Positions 1 through 9,432 of a stretch of 64,000 nucleotides of DNA are shown here, in pieces. Position 1 is the stretch's first letter, and each line of letters begins with the position of its first letter. The position numbers and the translations under genes are program-made. The notes under the pieces were generated by a model. The model did not search any database. It saw only the letters and a program-made list of their open reading frames with translations, and was not told the origin of the DNA. The stretch comes from Epiperipatus broadwayi (lineage: Eukaryota; Onychophora; Udeonychophora; Euonychophora; Peripatidae). Location of the stretch: contig JAQFVV010001034.1 of the NCBI GenBank assembly GCA_028023455.1, positions 1 to 64,000 of the forward strand, in the 5' to 3' direction.

Positions 1-128
1 ATTGAACCGTGTTCGAATATGTGCATTCGAAATACCGGTCTCTTAGGCAGAGAAGAACATACTCGGAGAGTATGTATGCCCAAATGATAGCTATAAAGTG
101 TATAACTAGTGTTACATTTCCAGGACAT
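1..128 (-). other. open frame running off the left edge
   Basis: On the minus strand an ATG at 128-126 opens a frame with no stop for 42 codons up to the window edge. It lies just downstream of the PBS-like motif at 191-201 and could be the start of a gag-like frame of an element outside the window. There is no recognisable domain. A stop-free run of this length is not rare by chance, so this is a weak candidate. A small perfect hairpin (7-bp arms, 3-nt loop) lies inside it near 61-79. Confidence 0.15.
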
Positions 129-190
129 AGCTTCTTCTCGGCTGTTGAGTTCAACACCAAATCCAAAGCACTTTTTTGTTTGTGTATAAA

Positions 191-1140
191 CACGGGCGCC
201 AACTGTTTATTCTAAAAGGATACTAAAAGAATAGACAACGCACTTTGAACAGTGGCCACTAACTCAACGCCTAAATCCACGACTAGCTCAGATGTTTGTA
301 ATCACTAATAGATTATACTTAATTAGTGATTAAAAGAATTGATAAAAGAATTTGTTAAAAAGAATTGATAAAAAGAATTGACCGACAAATAAAGTTTAAT
401 TTTAAAGATAATTTATTAACTAACATTTATTTACTAAATTTAAACATTTTATACTTCTAATAAAACACACGCATATTTTAAATTAACATTCTAAATAGTT
501 TAAATATTCTTGAATATTTTCATAACAGAACACTGGGAATTTATCCACTGTGACTAATAATATTGATATAAGGATCACGCACATATTAACTCATGCACAC
601 ACATCATAATGATAATAAAGGACTACATAGCATTTGAAATTTAATCACACACATCAATAGTTCATTTATGTATGATATAGAGTTCATATAATTAGACTCT
701 TGAAAGATTCGTATGAATTAATGCAATGCAATGGCTATTACAGTATAAACGAAATAAGCAAATGTTTTTACCTAGGCTTTTGAATGTAGACGTAGAATTT
801 TGTTCTCTTTGGTTGCTGCTTTCGGTGAGGATATTTCCATTATGAATGCTTACCAGCCAGCTGGGATGTTTCCTTGCTGAGTTTCCTGATTTTCACGATT
901 ATTACTATCGGAGACAATTAGATATTGATGGAGATTTTCTAAGTTGTTACGTTGACATTATTTCACGGGCAGATCTGCTGTTTTCTAGGACATCTGGGCT
1001 GGAGATAAACGTGCGTTCCTAAGATCTTCTCAACACTGCATTTTGTTTGTTAACTGCTCAATTAATTTCTGAACTGCACTCACTCAATAAATTTGTGAAC
1101 TGACTCCTGTCTGATAAAAAAGTCTATTTATATCTGCAAC
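191..1140 (-). other. LTR-like module with promoter, poly(A) signal and PBS-like site
   Basis: Read on the minus strand this segment has a TATA box (1132-1123), an initiator (1103-1099), then about 900 nt later AATAAA (211-206), followed at once by TGGCGCCCGTG (201-191), which resembles a lysine-tRNA primer binding site. That order is what U3-R-U5-PBS of an LTR element looks like. It does not resemble the short terminal repeats of the gypsy element at 1485-6034, so it probably belongs to a second element whose body lies left of the window. R-U5 of 900 nt would be long. Alternatively this is a promoter with a first exon: a GT splice-donor-like CTG|GTAAGC lies at about 854. Element assignment is inference; the motifs are seen. 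Confidence 0.35.
1071..1132 (-). promoter_or_regulatory. RNA polymerase II core promoter (TATA + Inr)
   Basis: The minus strand carries TATAAATAGA (1132-1123) and the arthropod initiator TCAGT (1103-1099), putting +1 at 1101, 31 nt from the first T of the TATA box, the canonical spacing. A DPE-like AGTTC lies at +27 to +31, one base out of register with the usual position. Spacing and motif quality make this the best promoter candidate in the window. Confidence 0.5.
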
Positions 1141-1484
1141 GTGTTGTCAAAATATTTCCGGTGATAATCATTTGATAAACGTGTTGTTTTATTTTATTAA
1201 TAACCATTGCCGTGTTTTTAATGATAATCTTCTTTTATTTCGCATACATTTTTATTTATTTACAAATCGCACATATATACGCACATATATTTTTAATACA
1301 ATTTACTATTTAGTTTTAACATTATTTTTTTCTTTAATTAAACTTGAATGAAAAGAGATTTGTACGTTTTAACTTTTTAAATTATATTTTTACGAATACT
1401 AATAAAAACTCTTTACTTCCTTTTATAACCCTTAGTTTCATTTCTCAAACCAAGACTCCCCCTCCCCCCTTTTGATTAATTAAT

Positions 1485-1665
1485 TGTAGCTTTTTTTATT
1501 TCAAAAACTAACGCTAGAAAACTATTTAATTCTTATCTTTTTTCTAAAACAAACTGCAATAAACTCTTCAACGTTTAATTTTATGTTTTCTTTTATGAAC
1601 GATTATTTTAATAATATAATTTTAGATAAAATTATATGTGCCTATATCAATATAGGTACATTACA
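1485..1665 (-). repeat. candidate 3' LTR (short, diverged)
   Basis: On the plus strand it starts TGTAG and ends TTACA, so the minus strand reads TG...CA. It lies directly downstream of the polypurine tract. Its length (181 bp) is close to the 189 bp of the candidate right repeat at 5846-6034. Both share the start (TGTA, then a T-run, ATTTCAAA, CTA and CGCT) and a similar end (ATAG, TACAT, CA), but the middle aligns poorly. Such divergence is hard to square with nearly intact ORFs, so the pairing may be wrong. Confidence 0.35.
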
Positions 1666-1667
1666 CC

Positions 1668-1680
1668 GCTCCTCCTTTTT
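1668..1680 (-). other. polypurine tract of the gypsy element
   Basis: The plus strand reads CTCCTCCTTTTT, a minus-strand polypurine run directly before the proposed 3' LTR start (minus-strand TGTAATGTACC). This is the expected place for the plus-strand primer site. The stretch 1681-2002 between it and the integrase stop is AT-rich, with no frame or motif seen. Confidence 0.5.
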
Positions 1681-2002
1681 GAGAGTAAAATGCGTCATTT
1701 TTGACCATTTTATCTCTGTCAACATTAAATCTTAATTTATTTATTTTTTTATTTTATTGACATGTTATTTATTTGTTTAATTCGATCACTTTAATCAAAC
1801 CCTTTATTTTATTCATTTATTTAATCCTATAATTGTTACTCTTAAATCATTCATTTGACCTACTTATTTAACTTGATTTTATTGATTTTTAACTGTTTAT
1901 TTACAAGCATTTCTTCTTACGTAATATGAGCGTGGGGAAAAATCTTTTATTCAATAATGCCTCCTTGTTATTATTATTATTCCTAAATTTCATTTAGTAT
2001 TA

Positions 2003-3079
2003 TTACCGCCTGTCCGGTGGTTGTTTTTCTCTTTTCACTAACCTCAACGACCGGGCATTATATGTTCCTTTTCCCTCTATTCCCTGTGCTATCACAAACG
2101 CGTTATTACCGTATTGCCGTTTGATGATATAAGGGCCGTCGTATATTGGCTGGAATTTCTTGTATATATGTTTTTCAGGATGACTCACCGGATGAACTCT
2201 CACCATGACCTCATCTCCCCTCCTGAATATAGCCTTAGGTCTTCCCTGCCTCTGCTGCCGTAGCCTGCCCATTTTTCTTAACCGGTTGAGCGCTTGCTTA
2301 GCATCTCTTCTCTGGTTGATTGGATTTATCCCCACTGGCAATTTAGTCTCAAACGGATACGGAATATTTCTTCCAAAATGTAGCTGAACAGGTTCGAATC
2401 CTGTAGACTCATTTCTTGACCAGTTTATCATGTTGATTATTCGTGATGTTTCTTTCACCCATTTGCGATGATCATCCTGTATATAAACCCGAAATAGACG
2501 CCCCAACTCCCTCATAACCCGTTCACACGGATTAGACTGAGGGTTACGAATCGACGTAAGTATATGTCTTATCCCACGTCTGTCCGTCCATTTCTTCCAT
2601 TTGCTAGATATAAAGGGCGTTCCATGATCCGACAGAATTCTGTCTGGAATTCCTACAGTTTTAAAGTATTGTTGCTCCAAAACTCGAATAGTCTGTCTTG
2701 CGTTCGCTTGGGCTACTGGATATGCCGCTACCAGCTTCGAAAACACGTCATATGTTACCATGAGATACTTCATTTTATTGAATGGAGGCAGAGGTCCATA
2801 GAAGTCTATCGCTAGTAAGCTGTTCGGGCGTTGGGCATATATAGGTTGCAGCAGCCCGACTCCTGATGTGTTAGCAGGCTTGGTTGCTGAACATATGGTG
2901 CATCTACCAATCACGTCTGTAATATTGGCATTCATTCCTGGCCAGTAAAACCAATGACTCAGCCATCCTTCCACTTTATTTGCCCCATAATGTCCGAAAG
3001 TGTTATGCACATATTTAATCATTTGCTCTCTCATGGTGACTGGAAGAATAATGCGTGTTGGTTTTTTTCCGTAACACAC
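2003..3079 (-). CDS. Ty3/gypsy integrase (partial frame)
   Basis: Frame of 358 codons encoding most of the integrase, which joins element cDNA to chromosomal DNA. The N-terminal zinc-binding module is visible as H25, H30, C60 and C63 (HHCC). The catalytic triad is D92 (in AIDFYGPL), D151 (in SDHGTPF) and E186 (in NPCERV). There are 34 residues between the last two, one fewer than the common D-35-E. A GPY/F-like module (YDGPYIIK) lies near residue 320, then a basic tail. The frame has no proper start: it continues the upstream frame at 3015-3293 across a seven-T tract at 3062-3068 (A7 in the sense strand), where one base has been gained or lost. All catalytic residues are present, so decay is slight. 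Confidence 0.9.
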   Translation of the reverse strand: MCYGKKPTRIILPVTMREQMIKYVHNTFGHYGANKVEGWLSHWFYWPGMNANITDVIGRCTICSATKPANTSGVGLLQPIYAQRPNSLLAIDFYGPLPPFNKMKYLMVTYDVFSKLVAAYPVAQANARQTIRVLEQQYFKTVGIPDRILSDHGTPFISSKWKKWTDRRGIRHILTSIRNPQSNPCERVMRELGRLFRVYIQDDHRKWVKETSRIINMINWSRNESTGFEPVQLHFGRNIPYPFETKLPVGINPINQRRDAKQALNRLRKMGRLRQQRQGRPKAIFRRGDEVMVRVHPVSHPEKHIYKKFQPIYDGPYIIKRQYGNNAFVIAQGIEGKGTYNARSLRLVKREKQPPDRR

Positions 3080-3311
3080 GCTGTAAGAGTCCTCCCTTTA
3101 AACAACAGTGATTTCGGTCCCTCCACAGCGGATTATTGGCTGTTTTCGTTACAGGCTGATTGCGTAAATACTCTATTATTTGTTTGCAATCGTTATCTTC
3201 CTCTTGCTGCTCCTTTAATCTGTGCAACTCGTCTTCTATCCCATTTCTTTTATATATTTTGGCGGCAGCTATATACGCTCTGTCGCAACTCAAGTGTTGT
3301 TCTTGAGCTAC
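3015..3311 (-). pseudogene. RNase H-integrase linker of gypsy Pol (frameshifted piece)
   Basis: Short frame between the end of RNase H and the integrase zinc finger. The Pol frame stops with TAG at 3308-3310, but one base away a second frame continues smoothly across that point with YPVAQEQ, then runs to about 3065, where it passes into the integrase frame. This is the connecting segment usually seen between RNase H and HHCC in gypsy Pol. It has no independent start codon and should be read as part of one broken polyprotein. Confidence 0.75.
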
Positions 3312-5098
3312 CGGATATGGCTTAAGGTGTCTGCCACAATATTCTCTTTGCCACGACAGTAAGCCACTTTGTAATTAAATTCTTGCAGGAATAAGCTCCA
3401 CCTTATTAGCCTGCTATTATTCAAGAAGCTGTGATTAATAAATTCAAGGCTCTTATGGTCAGTGACTACTACCACTTCAGAGCCTACTAAATACTGCCTG
3501 AATTTCTTGAACGCCCACACAATAGCCAAGGCTTCCTTCTCGGTTACAGTGTAGTTCACTTCCGGTCCCCTTAGTAAATGGCTAATGAAACAAAGAACTC
3601 TGTGCTGTCCCTTGTCCTGTATCTGAAATAGCGCAGCCCCCAATCCAAACCTGCTGCTGTCTGTTTGTACAAAGAATGGTTTGTCGAAATCGGGATATGA
3701 CAGCATAACTTTATTTAAAAATCCTGCCTTCACGCTCTGAAAACTGCGCTCATGCTGCTCATTCCACACCCACGATTTCCCTTTTCTTAATAACTGCAAT
3801 AACGGCTCCATGTCAAGTGAAAAATTTCTATAAAATCGATTATAGAAATTACAGAGTCCGAGAAAAGATTTAATATGTTTTTTATTCTGGGGTGTGGGGA
3901 ATTCCTGTATTGCTCGGATTTTTTCAGGATTAGGTAATATCCCTCTTTCTGTAATTATATGACCTAAAAACTTGACCTCGTCAGTCATTATCTTACTCTT
4001 ATTTAAATTAATTCGAATTCCCTTTCTCTCACACTCCCCCAGCAACATTTCTAAATGTGCAAAGTGCTCATCTATACTTTCCGACGCCACCACAATGTCG
4101 TCTACATACATTATAACTAAATTCTTAATATCATCAGACAATACTTGATCCAGACATTGTATGAGCCCTGCCCCACTATTTTTTAGCCTGAAGGGAATCC
4201 GGTTAAAATTATATGCACGTCCATTATATTTAAATGCCGTATATTTCCGATCCTCTGGATGAAGTTTGATTTGCCAGTAGCTGGCAGTTAAGTCGAACGT
4301 CGAAAATATTTTCTTATTTTGAAATTTCAATAACAATTCGCTCATAGGCGGTGGAGCATTAGTATCAGCTATTGTTATCTTATTTAACTGCCGTGCGTCC
4401 AAACATAACCGAATTGATCCATCTTTTTTTTTTACAGTTACGATGGGGTTATTAAAAGGAGACGAACATTTAGATATAATCCCCCATTTAAGCATTTTGT
4501 CTATTTGTTCTTCTACTTCACGTCTATATTGATGAGATATGGGATATGCACGGGCTTGATATGGTTGGTCTTTCATAAGCCTTATCCTGTGTTCATACCC
4601 TTGGATTACCCCCGGAACCTCGGAAAATACGCTTTCATATCTATTGAATAGTTTCTTCAGTTGGTCTCTTTGATTGTCATTTATGCATTTTGACTCATCC
4701 ACCTTTTCCCCTATCTCTATTTCCATTACTGCGCTTTGTGCATCACTCTGTCTATTTATCTCATCCTTCTGGTGTTTTGTAAACGGAATTATTACGTTGT
4801 TTATTTCTGCCCGGCTTTGTTTATAATCCAATACACAGCCTGTTTTGTACATAAAATCCGAGCCTAATATAACCTCATGAATCAGTCCCTCCAAAATCAA
4901 CAGAACGTGCATATATTCTCCCTCTGCCATGTGTAATTTCACCCATGCCTGTTTGGATGCCAACTTCGCCTTCTTACCATTAGCCAACAAAACATATACT
5001 GTTTTTAAAGGCAATATTTTAATTTCCGGGTCAATGTCACTTATTTTATTAAACATTTCCTGTGACATTACCGATACCTGACTTCCCGAATCAAACAA
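3308..5098 (-). CDS. gypsy Pol: protease, reverse transcriptase, RNase H
   Basis: A 596-codon frame. It opens at the protease active site DSGS (residues 3-6), with the second protease motif VILGSDF near 77-82. The reverse transcriptase follows: first catalytic Asp in FSTFDLTASYW (about 269), fingers and palm around 200-300, and the YVDD box at about 331-334. The RNase H domain is at the C-terminus: TDSSRFG near 480, TEKEALAI near 510, VTDHKS near 536 and the final Asp in VADTLS just before the stop. All these catalytic residues are intact. The protease N-terminus is in the gag frame, because the two frames are separated by a one-base shift in a G-run at about 5111-5116. The stop at 3308-3310 is also a frameshift product. 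Domain assignment is certain; activity is unlikely. Confidence 0.93.
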   Translation of the reverse strand: MFDSGSQVSVMSQEMFNKISDIDPEIKILPLKTVYVLLANGKKAKLASKQAWVKLHMAEGEYMHVLLILEGLIHEVILGSDFMYKTGCVLDYKQSRAEINNVIIPFTKHQKDEINRQSDAQSAVMEIEIGEKVDESKCINDNQRDQLKKLFNRYESVFSEVPGVIQGYEHRIRLMKDQPYQARAYPISHQYRREVEEQIDKMLKWGIISKCSSPFNNPIVTVKKKDGSIRLCLDARQLNKITIADTNAPPPMSELLLKFQNKKIFSTFDLTASYWQIKLHPEDRKYTAFKYNGRAYNFNRIPFRLKNSGAGLIQCLDQVLSDDIKNLVIMYVDDIVVASESIDEHFAHLEMLLGECERKGIRINLNKSKIMTDEVKFLGHIITERGILPNPEKIRAIQEFPTPQNKKHIKSFLGLCNFYNRFYRNFSLDMEPLLQLLRKGKSWVWNEQHERSFQSVKAGFLNKVMLSYPDFDKPFFVQTDSSRFGLGAALFQIQDKGQHRVLCFISHLLRGPEVNYTVTEKEALAIVWAFKKFRQYLVGSEVVVVTDHKSLEFINHSFLNNSRLIRWSLFLQEFNYKVAYCRGKENIVADTLSHIR

Positions 5099-5835
5099 TG
5101 CACTAGTTGCAACCCCCCTACCTTTATCTCTATCTTCGGACAGCTCTGAGGTGCCATCACAGGCGTGCTTTCTTCTCCACTACATATTAGATTCGCTACT
5201 TGTGTACAATCAACTTCTGCGTTTCCATCCTCATCTTGACCATCCACCATCCCCCTATTGTCCAATGCCATTAGTATTTCGGCCATCTGCTCTACCGTTT
5301 TCTTGCCAATCATCATTTGTTCCACCTTCTCAGGTAAACCACGCCTAACTATACGCATAATATGCTGCTCCGATAATTTGTATGCTGTGATTGATCTCAA
5401 TTTCACTATTTGTCTACGAAAAAATGTAATAAATAACTCCCCCGTCTGCCACCTGTCCTGCTCTACTTGAAACTTAACCTTTTCCTGCAGCTCCTCCCCC
5501 CAATAGTTTGCCAACAACGAACACTTGTATTCACCGAATGTTGTCGGTTTTACACGTAATGAATTCCACCAGAGTTGGGCTTCTCCCTGTATGTGACTGC
5601 AAGCTAAAGAAATTCTTGCTCCCTCCCTTAAACTATTCAAAGTGCAATAACGTTCCAAGCTCTCTAAGTGATCACTCAGATTCTCCCCTCTGTTCCCTGA
5701 GAATGCTTTTATCTTTAGCAACTGATTTACTGCCTCCATTTTATGTATGTGCACCCATGTTTTCCCATTCTCATGTTCCCTTTCTAATGCCTCTACTCTT
5801 TTTATTACTTCCTCCAGCTCTATATCTTTTCCCAT
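5068..5835 (-). CDS. gypsy Gag-like protein fused to protease start
   Basis: Frame of 255 codons from an ATG at 5835. Residues about 5-25 look like a short coiled coil rich in E, K and V. The middle (about 50-175) has the retrotransposon Gag (capsid) pattern, with a GEAQLWWN motif and a downstream helix-rich segment. No CCHC zinc knuckle is visible. Instead the frame goes straight into the protease N-terminus (KIEIKVGG) before shifting to a non-homologous tail at 5111-5068. I infer that gag and pol formed one continuous frame before a base was lost in the G-run. The ATG lies inside the primer binding site, so there is almost no leader. Confidence 0.8.
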   Translation of the reverse strand: MGKDIELEEVIKRVEALEREHENGKTWVHIHKMEAVNQLLKIKAFSGNRGENLSDHLESLERYCTLNSLREGARISLACSHIQGEAQLWWNSLRVKPTTFGEYKCSLLANYWGEELQEKVKFQVEQDRWQTGELFITFFRRQIVKLRSITAYKLSEQHIMRIVRRGLPEKVEQMMIGKKTVEQMAEILMALDNRGMVDGQDEDGNAEVDCTQVANLICSGEESTPVMAPQSCPKIEIKVGGLQLVHCLIREVRYR

Positions 5836-5845
5836 TTTGACACCA
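5826..5845 (-). other. primer binding site (tRNA-Leu-like)
   Basis: The minus strand reads TGGTGTCAAAATGGG right after the ACA end of the candidate 5' LTR. The first eight bases match what is expected for priming by tRNA-Leu; after that the match weakens. The gag ATG lies within this stretch. Confidence 0.5.
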
Positions 5846-6034
5846 TGTATTTTATTTTTTATTTCAAACTAGCGCTTACGTTAAACTAAATTTAAATACA
5901 ACTTATTTATTTATTTTTCTTACTAAGACGGAAACTCACGCTAACTCCACCCTTTTAGTCCTTTTCTCTACCCGATCTAATGCTTTAACTCCGCCCAAAT
6001 ATCAACTGTCTCTGATTTGATAGCATACATGTCA
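5846..6034 (-). repeat. candidate 5' LTR (short, diverged)
   Basis: Plus strand starts TGTATTTTATT next to the PBS and ends near CATGTCA, 189 bp. Its left end is well supported by the adjoining PBS. The right end rests only on weak similarity with the candidate at 1485-1665. No TATA box or poly(A) signal stands out. Confidence 0.4.
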
Positions 6035-6589
6035 AAATCTCTTTTCATTTTGAAAAAAAAAGTTTTCGGTCAATTCTTTTTTTTTTTAAATTAAAACACT
6101 TTTACATACGTAATTTAACTTTTTAGATTTTTATTTTCAACAAGAACAAAGTATTTAATTAACTGTCATTTATGACAAGTTCGGCCCACGTTGGGTAAAG
6201 CCTAGGTACTATATATAATAATTTGATCAAAAGTCTACAGTTTTGATGTTTTTTAATAAAAGGAATAAAAAATGTACATTGCTATATGTCAAGTTTTGAA
6301 ATACTTCAATGCATAAATAATAATTAAAATATCAATAACAATAAACAATCTCATTCTGTTGTCAAGACAACCTCTTTTTAATAATAAAGATGGAATAAAA
6401 TACACTGGGAAAAATGAAATAGTAACTCACATTGCACAGTGAGAAATTTATTTTTCTAATTTATGGAAGTATATACTTGGAAAAAAAAAGTATGTTTTTA
6501 AAATAAAAGTTCAATAGAAAAGGATGGAACAAAACAGAGTTCCACACATGTAATTTTATGTTACTTTTTAATCTCTGGTGATTCCAATG
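6035..6589. other. AT-rich non-coding stretch
   Basis: Nothing recognisable apart from homopolymer runs and a local TACTATATATAATA near 6208. No frame, RNA or repeat is identified. Confidence 0.6.
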
Positions 6590-6975
6590 GCTATCTATTA
6601 ATAAATATGAGAATTAGAATTAAAATTGGAACTCATAATGGCTATGAGGTTTTGTAACATAAATGCTATAAGTGGTATCTATACTGATCCTAATAAAAGT
6701 ATTTGTTTTATATAATTGTTCTAAATTTGATTTTTTAAATATTATAAACATAATTTGCAATAAGTATTAAAATATTTGTATAAAACAATTAAAAACAGCT
6801 ATAAAATTGCAAAAATGGAGAAATAAAATTACTTTTGTTTAAAATAGCTTCTAACTGAAATCAGTTGAATGTTTTTTTTACAATCAGTTATTATAATAAA
6901 ATAAATTTGCTTTTTATTATTGTAAACATAAGTTACAATATATTTTATAATTAATGTCTTAAAAAAAGTAATAAA
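6590..6975 (+). repeat. interspersed repeat R3, copy A (empty site for mariner)
   Basis: This segment aligns along its length with 8440-8619 plus 9435-9575. Shared landmarks are AAAAGTATTTGTTTTATATA, a GGAGAAATA stretch near 6818-6825, and CAATCAGTTATTATAAT followed by AAATTTGCTTTTTATTATTG (6883-6922). Copy A is uninterrupted where copy B contains a mariner insertion. The repeat has no frame of its own and I do not recognise the family. Confidence 0.7.
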
Positions 6976-8439
6976 GATAACTACTATATTCATAATTAAA
7001 TTGCTGATCAAGTTTAATATATATGATCAAGCAGAGATTCACAAAATGATATTATTATGCATAGGTAAAAAAATTATCTGACTAAAGCTGTAATTATATA
7101 AGAAATCCAAGTATCTACAAGCTGAATTATGTTCCTTAATTAATAAATCAATATTCAAGCAGCTAATTATTACATTGTAAGATGTATGTAAATTAGATAA
7201 TGTTTCAAATCCACTACTAAAAGATATCATAGAACTGCCACACGATCTATATATTAAAGTTAAAGAAAGAGCATCATGAGGAAAGTTAAACATAATTAGT
7301 AGAGATTTGGCAGTAATAAGCAATGTAATATAACATTTTATCCAGTTATAATGTAAATTAATACATCTCCTAAACATGAATATGAATGTGGTGCAAGAAC
7401 ATACTTATAAGTGTTTAATCTGTACAAATCTTGTTTTTTACTAGAGATTCTGACAAAATATCATAAAATCCTAATGGAAAAGCATTTAAATATGTATTTA
7501 ATTCATCAAAATGAATTCTAATACTACACATATTAAGATAAAAAAATGTAGTCTTTAATCTTCTCTGTAATCAGGAAACAAATTAGATTACATACTTGAA
7601 ATAATTTGATTTCATTTTTTAATTAAGACACGAATTAAATTAATATTATTTCTATAGTTCAAGCCATTTAAATAAATGTTTTTTGATCAAGTATATTTTC
7701 TTTGCTTTCCAAAAAGATGTTAAGTAGGAAAAGAAATATGTTGATTAACATAAAAATGCTGCTATTATTTTCCAAGGGTAAAATATCAAATATGGTTGAC
7801 AAATTTCCTCTCATGTAAAAACAATCTAACCATGTCATGAGAAGTAAAAAGAACAAAAATCTAGATTTATTCAATTTAGACTTTGTTCTAAGTGCTTTTT
7901 AAATAATTGCTAGAAAAATATTTAACTTCAAACTTGTTCATCATTTTGGAAACAATTTTCAACAAATATCATTCAACATTCTGATTCAATTTCAAAATCC
8001 ATTTGAAATCTTTCCAAATTCTCAACTTTGTCCTTCAGTGATGATATATCTTTACCATATGTATTACAAACACAAGTCAAATGACTAGTCTGATTATTCC
8101 TATCAATTTTGATGCAAAATATCAATATCTGTCTGCATTTTTGAAATAGTTTATGTAAACCTCACTAAGGCATAGTAATAATAATGGTGATGATGAGGAG
8201 AAGATATAGCATGAGAAGGAAGAACATTTTCACCAGTTTTTTTTAAAAAAATTAGTAAAAGAACACAAAACTCCAAGTAAATGTTGTACAAAATGTGCAA
8301 GGAAAATTTGGAATTTTTTTATATATGAAAATGAAATAATTCAAATTGATGTAAATCCAGGCCTTTTTAATATATATTTGTGTGACGTGTTATAAAAATA
8401 AGTTTCTTTTTTAGTTTTTGTTTCTGGGATTGTAGTTCA
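6976..8439. other. AT-rich stretch without recognised features
   Basis: Only short AT-biased frames with no domain similarity that I recognise, consistent with chance. Purine-rich GATGATGAGGAGAAG near 8190-8206 is the only local composition shift. Confidence 0.6.
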
Positions 8440-8619
8440 TGTAATTAACCCACAATGATTGTATCAATGCTGCAAGTAGTATCTCATACCATTCCTAAGA
8501 AAAGTATTTGTTTTATATACTTATAATTCCAAATTAGATTTTTTTTTAATTTTAAGTATTATTTACATTAGGCTTTATAATATTTGTGTAAAAAAATTAA
8601 ATTGCAGAATGGAGAAATA

Positions 8620-9432
8620 CAAGGGGGTATCCCAAAGTAACTGAATTTTATAATAAAAGATTTATTTTTAAGTGTTATGAATTTAATCCCCTTCAAAGTA
8701 TTGTTCATTTGATGCAATGCACAGTGTGTTTTTTACTTTTCAAAGTATTTGCAAAGTGATGCCTTTTAATGCTTGCACCATTTTTTTTGCCACTTCTAAA
8801 TCTGCAATTATTTGAGAAAATAAAAAAAAGTCACATGAAGTGAGATTGAGTGAATATGGCTGATAGATAAGTTGGGTCATGCTGAATTTGATGAAAAATT
8901 AATTTACATTCGAAGTTTCGTGCACTGATGCATGGCCAGGTGAAGCTTGCACTTCTCAATCTGCCACCAAATAGGACATTTATGTTTTACCACATCACAT
9001 AAACATTTCAGAACTTGCAAATAAAATGCCTGACCATTCGGAACTAATATTGAAAGAAAAATGCCATTTGTGTAAAAAAAAAGGGCAGCACTATCTTGAC
9101 ATTGGACTTGACTCACCACGCTTTTTAGGGACTTAGTGGATTTGATATTTCCATTAAACCATCCATAAATTTGCATTTTTTGGAGATCTGCTTGCTTCTA
9201 ATATGTTGCAAGCATTACAACTGTTTTCCTTAAAACAAACAGAATTTCACATTGTTTCAACTTTTCAGCCATTACAAAAAATCGACAAATATGCAAAATG
9301 TGCTTTACAAAAAAATGTTATGCGGCATCACAATTTCACATGGTTGTATTGTTTGGCAGATTGATGCAGAAAAGTCCTGAAAGAGGCACACATACTAGAA
9401 AATGATTCTGGTTATTCTTGAGTCTCCTTTTT
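8620..9432 (-). mobile_element. mariner-like element, internally deleted
   Basis: An 813-bp element flanked by TA dinucleotides (8618-8619 and 9433-9434), the standard mariner target duplication. The left end begins CAAGGGGGTATCCC and the right end is its imperfect inverse, so terminal inverted repeats of about 24 bp are present. The interior encodes transposase fragments on the minus strand. Full mariners are about 1.3 kb; here the segment between the N-terminus and the catalytic core is missing. The uninterrupted copy of the host repeat at 6824-6825 gives the exact empty site. Confidence 0.88.
8821..9272 (-). pseudogene. mariner transposase remnant
   Basis: Cut-and-paste transposase of the IS630-Tc1-mariner superfamily, broken. 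A start-like ATG at 9272 opens MAEKLKQ, typical of mariner N-termini, but stops within about 25 codons. After a deletion, a 90-codon frame (8904-9176) carries the core with LFFYTNGI, PNGQAFYLQVL and KLHLAMHQCT, matching the conserved transposase order up to the second acidic position, where the usual HHDNAPAH block is eroded (H-L-A-M-H-Q). In another frame at 8859-8821 the last catalytic motif reads PYSL...SCDFF, preserving the third Asp. At least one frameshift, one stop and the internal deletion make it inactive. Confidence 0.85.

Larger units (their letters stand above)
1485..6034 (-). mobile_element. Ty3/gypsy-type LTR retrotransposon
   Basis: Minus-strand element with, in order from right to left, candidate 5' terminal repeat, tRNA-Leu-like PBS, gag, aspartic protease, reverse transcriptase, RNase H, integrase, polypurine tract and candidate 3' terminal repeat. 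The order protease-RT-RNase H-integrase is that of Metaviridae. The coding part (2003-5835) is well conserved but broken by three single-base frameshifts, near 5112, 3312 and 3065. No target-site duplication is evident at the proposed ends. The coding region is certain; the outer boundaries are tentative. Confidence 0.85.

Noticed and set aside
1671-2002. env-like third ORF of an errantivirus
   Set aside because: No open frame remains between the integrase stop and the polypurine tract, so the element has no envelope gene here.
2205-2815. Plus-strand frames across the integrase region
   Set aside because: Antisense shadows of the integrase frame; no motif of their own.
5151-5840. Plus-strand frames opposite gag
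   Set aside because: Antisense to the gag-like frame; cysteine- and proline-rich composition only reflects the complement.
6829-7874. Short hydrophobic minus-strand frames
   Set aside because: AT-driven frames rich in I, L, F, N, K; no conservation or motif, and one lies in repeat R3.
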